Below, piece by piece: positions 10,723 through 21,200 of a stretch of DNA of 64,000 nt (positions are counted from its first letter, which is position 1; every line of letters starts with the position of its first letter). This DNA is from Sedimentisphaerales bacterium (lineage in GTDB: Bacteria; Planctomycetota; Phycisphaerae; Sedimentisphaerales; SG8-4). A program made the position numbers and the translations under genes. Location: NCBI GenBank assembly GCA_016928975.1, contig JAFGJR010000066.1, positions 12,396-76,395 of the forward strand. The letters are read 5' to 3'. The notes under the pieces are model-generated. The model did not search any database. It saw nothing but the letters and a program-made list of their open reading frames with translations, and had not been told where the DNA came from.

Positions 10723-12144
10723 ATGTTCAAGAAACACATGACATCGACACACCTGCTTCTGCTTTGCCTGGCGCTATGTACTGCATCTTTGGCCGCTCCG
10801 CTTAAGCCGCGTATTATCGTACTGACTGACATATCGCCCAACAACGTGGAGCCCGATGATATGGAGTCCATGATTCGGCTTCTCGTGCACGCCGACCTGT
10901 TCGAGATCGAAGGTCTGGTCGCCACCACCGGCTGGAGCAACAGCGGCGGTCAGGAACGTCCTGATCTTATTCGCGATGCGATCAACGCCTACGAGAAGGA
11001 TCTGCCCAACCTTCGAAAACGTTCCAAACAGGAGGGTCATGTGAGCGATGAGTCTCAACAACAGATCGGTTACTGGCCGAGTGCAGACTATCTGCGATCC
11101 CGCACAGTGCTTGGCAGCTCCAAAAGGGGCATGAGTTTCATCGGTGAAGGAAATGATTCTCCCGGCAGCGATCTGATCATCAAGATGGCCGATGAAAAGG
11201 ATGAACGACCTATCTGGGTCCTTGCCTGGGGAGGCGGCAACACGCTTGCTCAGGCGATCTGGCGCGTCCGCGAAGATCGAACCGCAGGACAGCTCAAGGA
11301 GCTTCTGCATAAGATCCGCGCCTACACGATCACGGATCAGGACCGAGGATACCAGCGAGGCACCCCCTATGACATCAGCTCCCACCAATGGATGCGCAGG
11401 GAGTTCGGCAAGGACCTTCTTTTCATATGGGATGAATGCGCATGGACACATCAGAACGATACCGGAAGACGCAACTGGGGCCAATACGAGACTCACATTC
11501 AGAACCATGGCAGCCTTGGCAAAATCTACCCCAAATACAAATATGGCGTGGAAGGTGACACCCCTTCATTCCTGTATGTCTTGCCCAACGGACTTAACAG
11601 CCCTGAGAATCCGGGTTATGGCGGTTGGGGTGGTCTTTCTGTCTGGTCGCTGGGCCCGGACAACGAGATCTACGCTTATACGAACCATCCGGGAATTGAG
11701 GCATATTCTACTTGCAGGAAGTACCAAGAGCATTTCTATCCTGCCATATTCAACAATTTTGCGGCCCGGATGGACTGGGCAAAGGACGGTGCCAGCAACC
11801 GGAACCCGGTGGTGGTCATCAACGGAGACAGTACCATTGCCAGTATCGCGGTTACCCCCGTTCAAGGTACTTCAGTCACGCTCGACGCTTCAGCATCCTA
11901 TGATCCAGATGGTGACAGACTGACGTTCTCATGGTGGGTTTTATCCGAGGCGGGCACCTATTCGCAGGATGTGATCCTCTCAGGCAGCAACTCAAACCGT
12001 GCAACAGTGGAGGTCCCTTCCGACTCGGCAGGAAAGAGCTTCCACATCATCTGTGAGGTGACGGATGACGGAACACATAACCTCACCGGTTATCGCAGAA
12101 TTGTCTTTGAGCCGACGAGGCCGGCCCCGAGAACCGATCCGTAG
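10723..12144 (+). CDS. Secreted DUF1593 nucleoside-hydrolase-like protein
   Basis: This 473-residue protein begins with a signal peptide (LLLLCLALCTASLAA). ATG 10723 lies ten bases after GGGAGG; ATG 10714 is a close alternative. The N-terminal 330 residues match the DUF1593 branch of the inosine-uridine nucleoside hydrolase fold: IIVLTDISPNNVEPDDMESM has the Asp-rich calcium-site pattern in altered form, and IWVLAWGGGNTLAQ is a second conserved patch. The last 120 residues form an Ig-like domain (VTLDASASYDPDGDRLTFSWWV). Proteins of this type are recurrent in polysaccharide-use islands, but their substrate is not established to my knowledge. Hydrolysis of a glycosidic linkage is only an inference from the fold. 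Confidence 0.83.
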   Translation: MFKKHMTSTHLLLLCLALCTASLAAPLKPRIIVLTDISPNNVEPDDMESMIRLLVHADLFEIEGLVATTGWSNSGGQERPDLIRDAINAYEKDLPNLRKRSKQEGHVSDESQQQIGYWPSADYLRSRTVLGSSKRGMSFIGEGNDSPGSDLIIKMADEKDERPIWVLAWGGGNTLAQAIWRVREDRTAGQLKELLHKIRAYTITDQDRGYQRGTPYDISSHQWMRREFGKDLLFIWDECAWTHQNDTGRRNWGQYETHIQNHGSLGKIYPKYKYGVEGDTPSFLYVLPNGLNSPENPGYGGWGGLSVWSLGPDNEIYAYTNHPGIEAYSTCRKYQEHFYPAIFNNFAARMDWAKDGASNRNPVVVINGDSTIASIAVTPVQGTSVTLDASASYDPDGDRLTFSWWVLSEAGTYSQDVILSGSNSNRATVEVPSDSAGKSFHIICEVTDDGTHNLTGYRRIVFEPTRPAPRTDP

Positions 12145-12219
12145 CGAATTGGCGTCTGATGAGACACCGTCGCCGCCAAGCGGCCCTTTGCCACGCCGCT
12201 CCAGTGGAAGTCCACTGGT

Positions 12220-13134
12220 GTGTTGATCAAACCGGTCTCCGATGCGAACCACACCATCGTGTCCGTCAAAGACCCTACGATCGTCCGCTTCAAGGACCTG
12301 TGGCACGTCTACGCGACGGTCTACTCGACGTCGGCCAGGACCTGGAACATGGTGTACGTGAACTTCCAGGACTGGTCGGATGCCCCCAACGCCAAGCTGA
12401 CCTTTGTCGATGTCAATCGGGGTCTGAGAGGGTATCACTGTGCACCGAGTTTGTTCTACTTCCGTCCGCACAAGAAATGGTACCTGGTTCTTCAGTCGCA
12501 GCAGCCTCAGTATTGCACGGCCGACGACATTTCCAGGCCCCAAACCTGGACCAAGCCGCAGAACTTCTTTGAAAGACAACCTGCAAGCATGCCAAGGCTT
12601 CCGATTGACTACCACGTGATCTGCGATGACACGCATGCCTATCTGTTCTTCACCGGCGACGACGGCCGCTTCTATCGCAGCCGAACCAGGATCGAGGACT
12701 TCCCCAAGGGCATGAGCAACCCGGAGATTGCCATCCAGGACCGGCGAGACAACCTTTTTGAGGCGAGCATTACCTACAAGATCAAAGGCACCGATACCTA
12801 TCTGACTCTGATCGAGGCTCTGAGCCCCGCACGGTACTACCGCGCCTGGATCTCCGACCGCCTCGACGGCGAATGGACGCCCGTTCCGGATGCCGACTCA
12901 TGGCAGAAGCCCTTCGCAGGGATCAACAACGTCACCTTCGAGGACGGCGTGGCGCCCTGGACCCGGGACATCAGTCACGGAGAGCTGATTCGCGACGGAT
13001 ATGACGAGACAATGACCATCGACCCCAATAACCTGCAACTACTCTACCAGGGTCGTGATCCGGCAATCAACGGGCGGTACGAGCTGTTGCCCTATCGACT
13101 CGCTCTCTTGAGACTGGAGAGGACTGGACGATGA
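12220..13134 (+). CDS. GH62-like alpha-L-arabinofuranosidase, no signal peptide
   Basis: The GH62 fold is clear: KDPT with the base at D18, FTGDDGRFYRS, LFEAS with the acid at E181, DISHGELIRDG, and NLQLLYQG before the final strand. The family removes arabinose from arabinoxylan and is normally secreted. Here the only usable start is GTG 12220, nine bases after GGAAG, and it falls inside the domain: the same frame upstream still reads LQWKSTG, a typical GH62 start, before a stop at 12160. No signal peptide precedes it. Either the gene has lost its 5' end, or it was once fused to the DUF1593 gene that ends 75 bases upstream. Activity in the periplasm is therefore doubtful. Confidence 0.82.
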   Translation: MLIKPVSDANHTIVSVKDPTIVRFKDLWHVYATVYSTSARTWNMVYVNFQDWSDAPNAKLTFVDVNRGLRGYHCAPSLFYFRPHKKWYLVLQSQQPQYCTADDISRPQTWTKPQNFFERQPASMPRLPIDYHVICDDTHAYLFFTGDDGRFYRSRTRIEDFPKGMSNPEIAIQDRRDNLFEASITYKIKGTDTYLTLIEALSPARYYRAWISDRLDGEWTPVPDADSWQKPFAGINNVTFEDGVAPWTRDISHGELIRDGYDETMTIDPNNLQLLYQGRDPAINGRYELLPYRLALLRLERTGR

Positions 13135-13331
13135 GGAACGCATTTGTCCTCGGCCTGCTCGTCTCCATGGGATTGCCGGTGAGCCGCGTCTCGGTACCCC
13201 GTGTCTTTGCATGGCCCGCTCCGGAGCACGAGACTCCCGGAGCCGATCTGCGTCAGCTCCGGTCGTGGCTCGCTTCAGCTCCAGATCGGTCTTCGCTCGC
13301 TATGAGACCTCCGACGCCGGATACTCGTTGA
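13131..13331 (+). CDS. Short signal-peptide-bearing ORF, possibly a truncated secreted protein
   Basis: ATG 13131 overlaps the stop of the GH62 gene (ATGA), as expected of a coupled gene. The first 28 residues look like a signal peptide (MRNAFVLGLLVSMGLPVSRVS). The remaining 38 residues have no recognisable domain, are arginine- and proline-rich, and look like out-of-frame translation of GC-rich DNA. I read it as either a small secreted protein or, more likely, the 5' end of a secreted enzyme gene that was deleted or frameshifted. It sits 80 bases ahead of the GH106-like gene. Confidence 0.35.
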   Translation: MRNAFVLGLLVSMGLPVSRVSVPRVFAWPAPEHETPGADLRQLRSWLASAPDRSSLAMRPPTPDTR

Positions 13332-13413
13332 ACGCGAGACACTCCGAGGATAGCATGTTGGGCGAGCCTCGCGGAGGCTGGCAAGGGTCCATATTCATTG
13401 GCAAGGGCGAACG

Positions 13414-16400
13414 ATGAACGGAATGCGGAGAGCACTTCTCGGATTGGTGACCATCCTCGGGGTGTCGGCCCTTGCGGGGCTGGTGTCCGCTCAGGCTCTA
13501 CCCGACGCGCTGGAACGTGGTTTCGCAGACCCACCGGATTCGGCCAGGCCACGGACCTGGTGGCATTGGACCGGCGGCAACGTCACGAAAGAGGGGATCA
13601 CGAAGGACCTCGAATGGATGAAGCGCGTCGGGATCGCCGGCGCGCAACTGGCGGACGTGAGCTTCGGAAGCGGCCAGACCGTCGAGAAGAAGGTCGAGTT
13701 TGGAAGCCCCGAGTGGTTGGAGTGCCTCCGCCACGCCGCATCCGAGGCCCAGCGGTTGGGATTGGAGCTGGCGATCTTCAGCTCCGCCGGCTGGAGCGAG
13801 ACGGGTGGGCCGTGGGTCAAGCCCGAGCAGGCGATGAAGAAGCTCGTCTGGAGTGAGACGGTTGTGGAAGGACCGGGACAGTTCGCGGGCAAGCTGCCGC
13901 AGCCCCCGTCCTGCAACGGTGCATTTCAGAATCTGACTGCCGGAGGGCGACGGCCGCAGCAGGATCCCACCTGGTACGGCGACAGCGCGGTCATCGCTTT
14001 CCCCACTCCTGCGGCGGAGGTTGACATGGTCGCCCTCCATCCAGAGGTCACCACCAGCGCCGGCAACATCGACACGGCTCCGTTGTTCGACGACGACTGG
14101 AATTCGGCGGCGACGATCCCCGCGCCTGCAACCGGTGCAGCGGCCTGGCTTCAGATCGAATTCGCCCGACCCTTTCGCGCCCGCGCGATCACGATTGCCG
14201 GAAATGCCGGCATCCCGGTCGGTCGAGTGCTGGCGGGCGACGACACGACGCACCTTCGAACGCTCGTGACGCTGCCCGGTACACAACTCTACCGCCAGGG
14301 TCGGATACGTACACTCGCACTCCCTGAGACGTTGGCGAAGATCTACCGCATCGAGATGACCGCAGCGCCGTTGGGGCCTGGCCCAACGATGAGCCAGGAG
14401 CCGACGGAGCCGGCAGAGCGGTACTCACTCACAGAAGTGCGACTTCATTCCGGCGCCCGCGTGCACCGCTGGGAGGAAAAGGCCGGTTTCAGCCACCTGT
14501 TCGAGTACGAGAGTGTCCCGACTCCGGAAGTGCCGGCCGACACGGCGATCCGCCGATTCGAGGTGATCGATCTGACCTCCAGAATGGCTCCCGACGGCAG
14601 CCTGGACTGGGACGTGCCGGCCGGCCATTGGACCATTTTGCGTATGGGCTACTCACTGACCGGGGCCAAGAACCGGCCGGCCCCGCCCACCGGATCGGGC
14701 TACGAGGCCGACAAGCTGAGCCCCAAGCACATGGAAGCTTACTACCACGGCTACTTCGATCCGCTGGCCAAGGCGCTCGGGCCGCTGTTCGGCAAGAGCC
14801 TTCAGTATGTGCTGATGGATAGCTGGGAGGCAGGGCGTCAGAACTGGACGGAGGACATGATCGGTGAGTTTCGGCGAAGGCGGGGCTACGATCCGAGACC
14901 CTACCTGGCTGCCCTGACCGGGCGCATCGTGGAAAGCGCCGAGACAAGCGACCGCTTCCTGTGGGATTTTCGCCGGACGCTGGCCGATATGTGGGCCGAC
15001 TATCACTACGGCGTGATGGCAGATCTCTTGAAGAAGCAGGGGGTCGGGATCTACGCCGAGGCCGCTGGCGTCTCGCTGGAGATTCCCGAAGACACCCTGC
15101 TGAACAAGAGCAAAGTGGCCATCCCGATGGGTGAATTCTGGGTGGGCAAGATGCATCCGCCCCTGATGTACTACCAGGACGTTCGCGGGGCGGCCTCGGC
15201 GTCGCACGTCTACGGCAAGACCCTTGTGGCCGCCGAAGCGTTCACCGGCGGCGGCTACGAGACGCCCTACACGCTGAAGAAGGTCAGTGATTACTGGTTT
15301 GCCCAGGGCGTCAACCGGATCGTCTTCCATACCTCGGCGCATCAGCCACTCGACACCAAGCCCGGCAACACGATGGTCGGCACGCACATTCACCGTAATA
15401 TCACGTGGGCGGAACAGGCAGCGCCCTTCATGACCTATCTGGCGCGCCAGTCGTTCCTGCTGCAACAGGGTCTGTTCGTGGCGGATCTGGCATACCTGCT
15501 GAACGAAGGCGCGCCCTCGACGATGCCGATCTGGGGCGCGCGATTGACGCCAAAGCCCCCTGAGGGGTATGACTTCGACTACATCAACGCTGATGCGTTG
15601 CTGAACCGAATGTCGGTCGGTTCTGACGGCCGGCTGATGCTGCCGGATGGTATGAGCTACCGTGTGCTGGTGCTGCCGCAGACGGACAAGATGCGGCCGG
15701 AGCTGCTCCGGAAGATTCGCGATCTGGTTGTGGGTGGTGCAACCGTAGTGGGAATGAGGCCGGAGCGCTCGCCAAGCCTTGCGGGCTTCCCGGACGCCGA
15801 TGAGCGGGTCCAGGCACTGGCTGCTGAACTGTGGGGCGACCTCGACGGCGTCAGTCGCACGATTCGCTTCTGCGGAAAGGGCAGGATCGTCTGGGGCTTG
15901 CCGCTGGAGGACGTTCTGGTGTCGTTGCGGATTCCCAAGGATGTCGAGTTCGGCAAGGGGCTGGACGCCGATATCGTCTGGACTCATCGGCAGGCCCCCG
16001 ATATCGACATCTACTACATCGCGAACCTCACGGACACGGCCCAGGATGTTCAGGCTCGCTTTCGCGTCGGCGGCAAGGAGGCGGAGCTCTGGTATCCGGA
16101 CACAGGTCGGATCGAACCGGCTTCATACCACGTTGCGGAGGATCGTACGACTGTCCCACTGCGTTTGTCACCGCGTGAGAGTGTATTCATCGTCTTCCGA
16201 CGGGCCGCTACGTCGCCAACGCGTACACTGCCGCAGCACGCCGGCACGAAGCTGGCGACTGTGGGCGGACCTTGGGACGTCACATTCCCTTCGAACCTCG
16301 GCGCGCCTGAGCAGATTCAGCTCGCCACTCTGAAATCCTGGACGGCCCACGCGGATCAGGGAGTGAGGTACTTTTCCGGCACAGCCACCTACATGAAAGC

Positions 16401-16764
16401 CCTGTCGGCGCCGCAGAGATGGTTCCAGTCGGGTGCCCAATGCGTGCTGGATCTTGGGACAGTCCACGATATCGCAGAGGTGTCGGTCAACGGCATGTGG
16501 CTGGCAACGATATGGAAGCCGCCGTATCAAGTTGACGTGACCGATGCGCTGAAGCCGGGAGAGAACCGCTTGGAAGTCAAGGTCACCAATCAGTGGACGA
16601 ATCGCCTGATCGGCGACCGGCTGGCTCCGCCCGACAAGAAGGTGTTGGCCGTACCCGCCTTCGGTCCCTTCGGCCCAATGGACGGTCCCGGTGGACGCAA
16701 CCCGGACCCGCCTGCGTCGGGATTGCTGGGCCCGGTCACGGTGACCTCTACAGTCAGTCAGTGA
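13414..16764 (+). CDS. GH106-like glycosyl hydrolase (probable alpha-L-rhamnosidase)
   Basis: The 1116-residue secreted protein has a signal peptide ending LVSAQ. The opening DSARPRTWWHWTGGNVTKEGITKDLEWMKRVGIAGAQLADV is split here only by function: its PRTWWHW and GGNVTKEGITKDLE portions are the usual start of proteins assigned to the GH106/alpha-L-rhamnosidase group. The middle carries LGLELAIFSSAGWSETGGPW, an inserted sugar-binding-like domain at about 210-350, and the barrel region with QYVLMDSWEAG and YAEAAGVS. The C-terminal beta-sandwich has YFSGTATYMKAL, LDLGTVHDIAEVSVNG and GENRLEVKVTNQWTNRLIGD. Removal of rhamnose from pectin-like side chains is likely but unproven. AAGGGCG precedes ATG 13414; ATG 13423 is an alternative. 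The CE15 gene follows after 26 bases. Confidence 0.86.
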   Translation: MNGMRRALLGLVTILGVSALAGLVSAQALPDALERGFADPPDSARPRTWWHWTGGNVTKEGITKDLEWMKRVGIAGAQLADVSFGSGQTVEKKVEFGSPEWLECLRHAASEAQRLGLELAIFSSAGWSETGGPWVKPEQAMKKLVWSETVVEGPGQFAGKLPQPPSCNGAFQNLTAGGRRPQQDPTWYGDSAVIAFPTPAAEVDMVALHPEVTTSAGNIDTAPLFDDDWNSAATIPAPATGAAAWLQIEFARPFRARAITIAGNAGIPVGRVLAGDDTTHLRTLVTLPGTQLYRQGRIRTLALPETLAKIYRIEMTAAPLGPGPTMSQEPTEPAERYSLTEVRLHSGARVHRWEEKAGFSHLFEYESVPTPEVPADTAIRRFEVIDLTSRMAPDGSLDWDVPAGHWTILRMGYSLTGAKNRPAPPTGSGYEADKLSPKHMEAYYHGYFDPLAKALGPLFGKSLQYVLMDSWEAGRQNWTEDMIGEFRRRRGYDPRPYLAALTGRIVESAETSDRFLWDFRRTLADMWADYHYGVMADLLKKQGVGIYAEAAGVSLEIPEDTLLNKSKVAIPMGEFWVGKMHPPLMYYQDVRGAASASHVYGKTLVAAEAFTGGGYETPYTLKKVSDYWFAQGVNRIVFHTSAHQPLDTKPGNTMVGTHIHRNITWAEQAAPFMTYLARQSFLLQQGLFVADLAYLLNEGAPSTMPIWGARLTPKPPEGYDFDYINADALLNRMSVGSDGRLMLPDGMSYRVLVLPQTDKMRPELLRKIRDLVVGGATVVGMRPERSPSLAGFPDADERVQALAAELWGDLDGVSRTIRFCGKGRIVWGLPLEDVLVSLRIPKDVEFGKGLDADIVWTHRQAPDIDIYYIANLTDTAQDVQARFRVGGKEAELWYPDTGRIEPASYHVAEDRTTVPLRLSPRESVFIVFRRAATSPTRTLPQHAGTKLATVGGPWDVTFPSNLGAPEQIQLATLKSWTAHADQGVRYFSGTATYMKALSAPQRWFQSGAQCVLDLGTVHDIAEVSVNGMWLATIWKPPYQVDVTDALKPGENRLEVKVTNQWTNRLIGDRLAPPDKKVLAVPAFGPFGPMDGPGGRNPDPPASGLLGPVTVTSTVSQ

Positions 16765-16790
16765 ACACATATCCTGAAAGGGCAGGTCCG

Positions 16791-18074
16791 ATGACAACTC
16801 GTTGTAGTCTGGTCCTGTTGTTCGTTTGGGGCGTGGCGCACGCGCAGATCGCCGACTCGCGCGACGACAGCGTCGCGAACATCCCCGTCAACTATACCGA
16901 GGCGAAGGTCGGCCAGTATACGCTGCCGGACGTGCTGAGACTCTCGGACGGCCGACCCGTGCGCGATGCCGCCACCTGGTACGAGAAGCGCCGGCCGGAG
17001 ATTGTCAGGCTGTTCGAGGAGAATCAGTACGGCCGGAGCCCGGGCCGTCCGGCCGACATGAGCTTCGATGTGTTCGACAAGGCGACGCCGGCGTTCGATG
17101 GAAAGGCGACCCGAAGGCAAGTGACGGTCTATTTCTCCAAGGACAAGGCCGGCCCCCAGATGGATCTGCTGATCTACCTGCCTGCCGGCGCCGGCAAGCC
17201 GGTGCCGCTGCTGCTGAACCTGGGCTTCAGTGCGAACAATACGGCGGTGAAGGACCCGAATGTGAAAGTCGGCACGAGGTGGGACCCGCGACAGAAACGG
17301 AGGGTGCCCGCCACGAGAGGCTTCTGGTTCTTCGACGTGCTGCCTGTACTGGAGAAGGGGTTCGGTTTCGCCACCTTCAATTGCAGTGACGTTGATCCGG
17401 ATGCATTGGGCGCGGTCCCCTACGGCGTGCGGAAGCTGTATCTGAAAGAGGGACAGACCGAGCCCGCACGGGACGAGTGGGGTTCCATCGCGGCCTGGGC
17501 GTGGGGGCTGAGCCGTGCCGTCGACTACTTCGAGACGGACAAGGACGTGGACGCCAGTTGCATCGCCATCATGGGCGTGTCCCGACTGGGAAAGACCGTG
17601 TTGTGGGCGGGCGCGCGTGACACTCGTATCGCGATGGTGATCGCCAGTTGTTCGGGCGAAGGTGGCGCAGCCCTGAGCCGGCGAAACTACGGCGAGACCA
17701 TCAAGCATCTGGTTGCGCCGACACGGTACCCCTATCAGTTCTGTGCCAACTATGCAAAGTGGGCGGACAGAGTCGAGGAGTTTCCCATCGATGCGCACAT
17801 GCTCATCGCGCTGATCGCGCCGCGCCCGGTGCTTCTGCAAACGGGTACCGCCGACAAATGGTCGGACCCCTACGGTGAGTTCCTTGCGGCCCTTGCCGCT
17901 GGACCGGTGTATGAGCTACTCGGCAAACGAGGACTGGGCGTAGACAAGATGCCCACCGCCGGGAAGCCCATCCTGCATACAATCGGCTACTTCATGCATG
18001 AGGGCGGGCACGGCCCCCTACCGGCAGACTGGTCGGTGTTCCTGGAGTTCATGCAGACGCATCTGCACCCGTGA
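16791..18074 (+). CDS. CE15 glucuronoyl methylesterase
   Basis: This is a 427-residue secreted alpha/beta hydrolase with a signal peptide ending VAHAQ. ATG 16791 lies eight bases after AAAGGGCAGG. The nucleophile motif is GVSRLGK with Ser264, matching the family pattern G-x-S-R-x-G-K. CSGEGGAALSRRNYGE forms the usual substrate loop, and HEGGHG holds the catalytic His (H403 or H407). DLLIYLPAG and NLGFSANNT complete the core fold. CE15 enzymes cleave esters between 4-O-methylglucuronate of xylan and lignin alcohols. With the CE1, GH43 and GH62 genes it points to glucuronoarabinoxylan as at least one target. Confidence 0.92.
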   Translation: MTTRCSLVLLFVWGVAHAQIADSRDDSVANIPVNYTEAKVGQYTLPDVLRLSDGRPVRDAATWYEKRRPEIVRLFEENQYGRSPGRPADMSFDVFDKATPAFDGKATRRQVTVYFSKDKAGPQMDLLIYLPAGAGKPVPLLLNLGFSANNTAVKDPNVKVGTRWDPRQKRRVPATRGFWFFDVLPVLEKGFGFATFNCSDVDPDALGAVPYGVRKLYLKEGQTEPARDEWGSIAAWAWGLSRAVDYFETDKDVDASCIAIMGVSRLGKTVLWAGARDTRIAMVIASCSGEGGAALSRRNYGETIKHLVAPTRYPYQFCANYAKWADRVEEFPIDAHMLIALIAPRPVLLQTGTADKWSDPYGEFLAALAAGPVYELLGKRGLGVDKMPTAGKPILHTIGYFMHEGGHGPLPADWSVFLEFMQTHLHP

Positions 18075-18152
18075 GCACCACAGTGCAATCGAGCTGCCTT
18101 GCTGCAAACCACTCATGGTCTGTCAGTCCGGCCGCTTCCCCGGCGCGCAAGA

Positions 18153-18184
18153 AGAGGGCCGTGAGGAAATCCCCACGGCCCTCT
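18153..18184. terminator. Hairpin between convergent genes, possible bidirectional terminator
   Basis: An 11-base perfect stem (AGAGGGCCGTG at 18153-18163 with CACGGCCCTCT at 18174-18184) lies between the CE15 gene and the convergent PA14 gene. On the minus strand it is followed by TTCTTG, only a weak T run, so termination is plausible rather than certain. Confidence 0.5.
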
Positions 18185-18294
18185 GTACTACTCACTTCAG
18201 CAAAGTCGCGGGCAGTTGCCGGAATCCTCAGTGCCCAGCGAAGGAAACGCCAGGCGCCTGCGAATCACTCGGCAAGCACGCCGAACAACTCCAC

Positions 18295-21200
18295 TCACTT
18301 GCACATGTACGCGACCGCATTGAGGAACATCTGAGCGCCATCCGCGGCCAAGTCAAACATACCTGCCGTCTCGGACGTCTTGCCACCGTTCTCACGAGAG
18401 CCGGTCAAGAACAGCAGTCGAGGACCAGCCAGCACGCTCGAGCCAGCGCCGCCATCGTGCGTCAGCGTAGCCCCGGCCGCCCACTCGGCGATCAGCACGG
18501 ACCCAGCAGTAACAGTGCCCGATGCCTCCGCGAGTGTAGCCAGGACCGTTCCCTCGTCATCGATCGGATCGGTAACGACCGAGATGCCGTACGCGGTGGT
18601 CCCGTCGGTCGGATACACAGCGAGCCCAGCATAGGCATTGTCCATCACGCCACCGGTGATCGCGATACCCGTGAAGATCGGATGTGCCGGGTCTGCGACC
18701 GCCAGCTTGATGTCCCCGGTGGTATCCGGGATGTTGGTGCCGGTGTAGTAGCCCATGCGGCTCTTCCGCGCGGTGTACCCATTCAGGACGATCATGGGAG
18801 CGGTGACGCCGTTCCAGTTGTCAGCGTTGGCATTCTGGAAGCTGCTGCTGGCGACCGAGCGACTGACGATCACCAGGTCTGCTGCATTGACCACGGCCAG
18901 GTCGGGACTGCCCGTCTGAAGAAGGCGGGTCACCTTGTAGCCGTTGGCCTCCAGCAGATCGGTGTACCCCTTGTCGGCAGCCGCAGTGAAGCCGATAGCA
19001 GCCGCAGCACTCGAGGGCGTGTTATCCCCGGTATGGAAGGAGACGAACACAACGTTCTTCTCGAGCGGCGCACAGGCGAGGAGCTCGACCTCGGCGATCT
19101 GCATACTGTTGGCGCTGGCGGGTCCGCGAATCGCGGTGAACAGCACCTTGTACATCGAGTACGCCACGTCATTCTCGAACTTGATCGGCGTGGTGGTCTT
19201 GGTTTGCCGCGGCCAGTCCGTGGCGCCCGCGAAGTCGACGATGTCACCAGTGGCAATTACCGTCCACGTTGCGCCGTCATCGTTGGAGCCCGAAAGCTCG
19301 AACGCGATCGGATCACGATCTGGCGAATCATTGGCGGAGGTGAACGTCATGCCTCGAACGAGCGCCGGACCGGCTGCCAGCTTCACTGTGAAGCCGGAGG
19401 CCGTCTCGCCCTCATCGAAGTCGCCCTTGAAGTTCAGGTACTTCGTCGACACCTTGTTGTCGATCACGAGCGGAGGCAGCTCGCCGCACGGCGACACGTT
19501 GGTAGACGAGTTGCCGCCGCAGACGTCGCTTTCCGGAATACCGTGGACTTCATCACCAGGCTTGGTGACGTCATACGCCTTGGCCACGCAGACATTGCGG
19601 ATCTGAACGGTGCCCAGGCCATCCGCGGCCGGTGCCAGGCTATTGCCAACACCGACGGACAGCTTGGCCACATTGGCCAGATCGAGGCCGGCCAGAGAAG
19701 CCAGCGGAACATCTACGCTCGTCCAGGCGGTAACCGTGGTCGCCGCCGGATTGCCGAGATCGACCACAGCCACGGCACCCGCTGCATCCTCCACCGCCAC
19801 GTACATCGGTTGAGCCGAGTTGCCCAGGCCGATGTCTACGGCGTTGGCGCTCTGCTCATCCACACCGCCGCTGACGGAGACCTCGGAGAACTTGTACGTG
19901 CCAAACGTGGTCGCATTGACGTGGGATGTCGCGAACAGGCCAATGTAGACCGTCTCGGCCATCTCAAGCGTCATGGGGTTCGATATAGCACCGCCCGAAG
20001 TGTCCGGCGACGTGTCTGTCCAAAGCTGCCAGTCCACGCCATCCGCAGAGTAGTACGCGGTGATCGTGTTGCCTTCGCGAACGAGCTTCACCCAAGACGG
20101 CGGTGCCACTGTGATATCCCCGTGCAGACTGCTGGAGTTTCCGCCAGTCGTCAGACGACCCTGGAAACCTCCGCCGCCGCCCTCGCCGCCGGTCAGAGCC
20201 ATGATCAAGTGCTTGGAGTTGGCCGTGAGCGTCTCACGAATCATGACGCCGGCCTTGGCCCAAGCGTTGGTCTGCTGTACGCTGTCCACGCGTCCCTGGA
20301 TCGAACCGTCGCCCGTAAGCTTCATGTAGGCGAAGTGGAACTGGTCCGACGTACCCCAGATGTCAGCGCCCGAGGCCTTGAGTGTGTAAGCACCGGGGCC
20401 ATCGATCGTGGTCTCACCTGATTCTGCCGCGCCGGCCGCACCCATGAACTCCAGAGACAGGGCCGCGGTGTCGCCCATCTTCGCCCAATCCGCCGGCACA
20501 TCATAAGCCAGCTCAGTGAAGAACGGGCTGTCGGCGTTGTTGTACGCCAAGGCCTTCTGAGCCATGTCGATGACCAGGTAATCCGCGGTCTTGAAGCTCC
20601 AGACGCCGCCCTTCCACGGACTGCCGGCCTCGACATCGTTGACCTCGTCAACACGCCAATAATAGGTCTTGTTCAGACCGAGATCGGTCAGTTCCAAGGT
20701 CTTCACATCTGCGCCAACCCGACCCTGATAGAGCGGGGAGGCGGTGTCCGCAGCCGCCACAGCGGCCGCGCTATCGCCGAAGTAGATGTCCTGTGCTTCC
20801 GCTGCAACGCCAGGAGCCCAACTCAGTGTCAGAGACTGGGCGACATTCGTGGCGCCACTCGCCGGCTTCGGGAACTGGGCCCAGTAGCCGACAAACAGCT
20901 CGCAGAAGCCAGCCGGGATCACCTGCCGCGGAAGATCGGGACCTTGCCATGCGACGGAGCAGTTGTCACCACCGCCGCCTTCCTTCCACAGCGCGTCAAT
21001 GAAGTACACGGCTTCACCGAGAGTCTGAACAGCAGACTTCTGAGAGGCCAACGAGTCAAACGCATCCGCGCCGGTCCAGGTGGCCACGGAGGCGATCAAC
21101 TTCGCATCGGCCGGCGTGGCGCCGAACCACAGCTCGGAGGCATCATCGCTGGCGATCCAGAAGGTGTAGTCGCCGGCAGCCGGAACGTGCAACCAGGCCG

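Noticed and set aside
17998..20421. Long plus-strand open frame (807 codons) opposite the PA14 protein
   Set aside because: Antisense to a gene with signal peptide, perfect ribosome site and recognisable domains; the translated shadow has no motifs.
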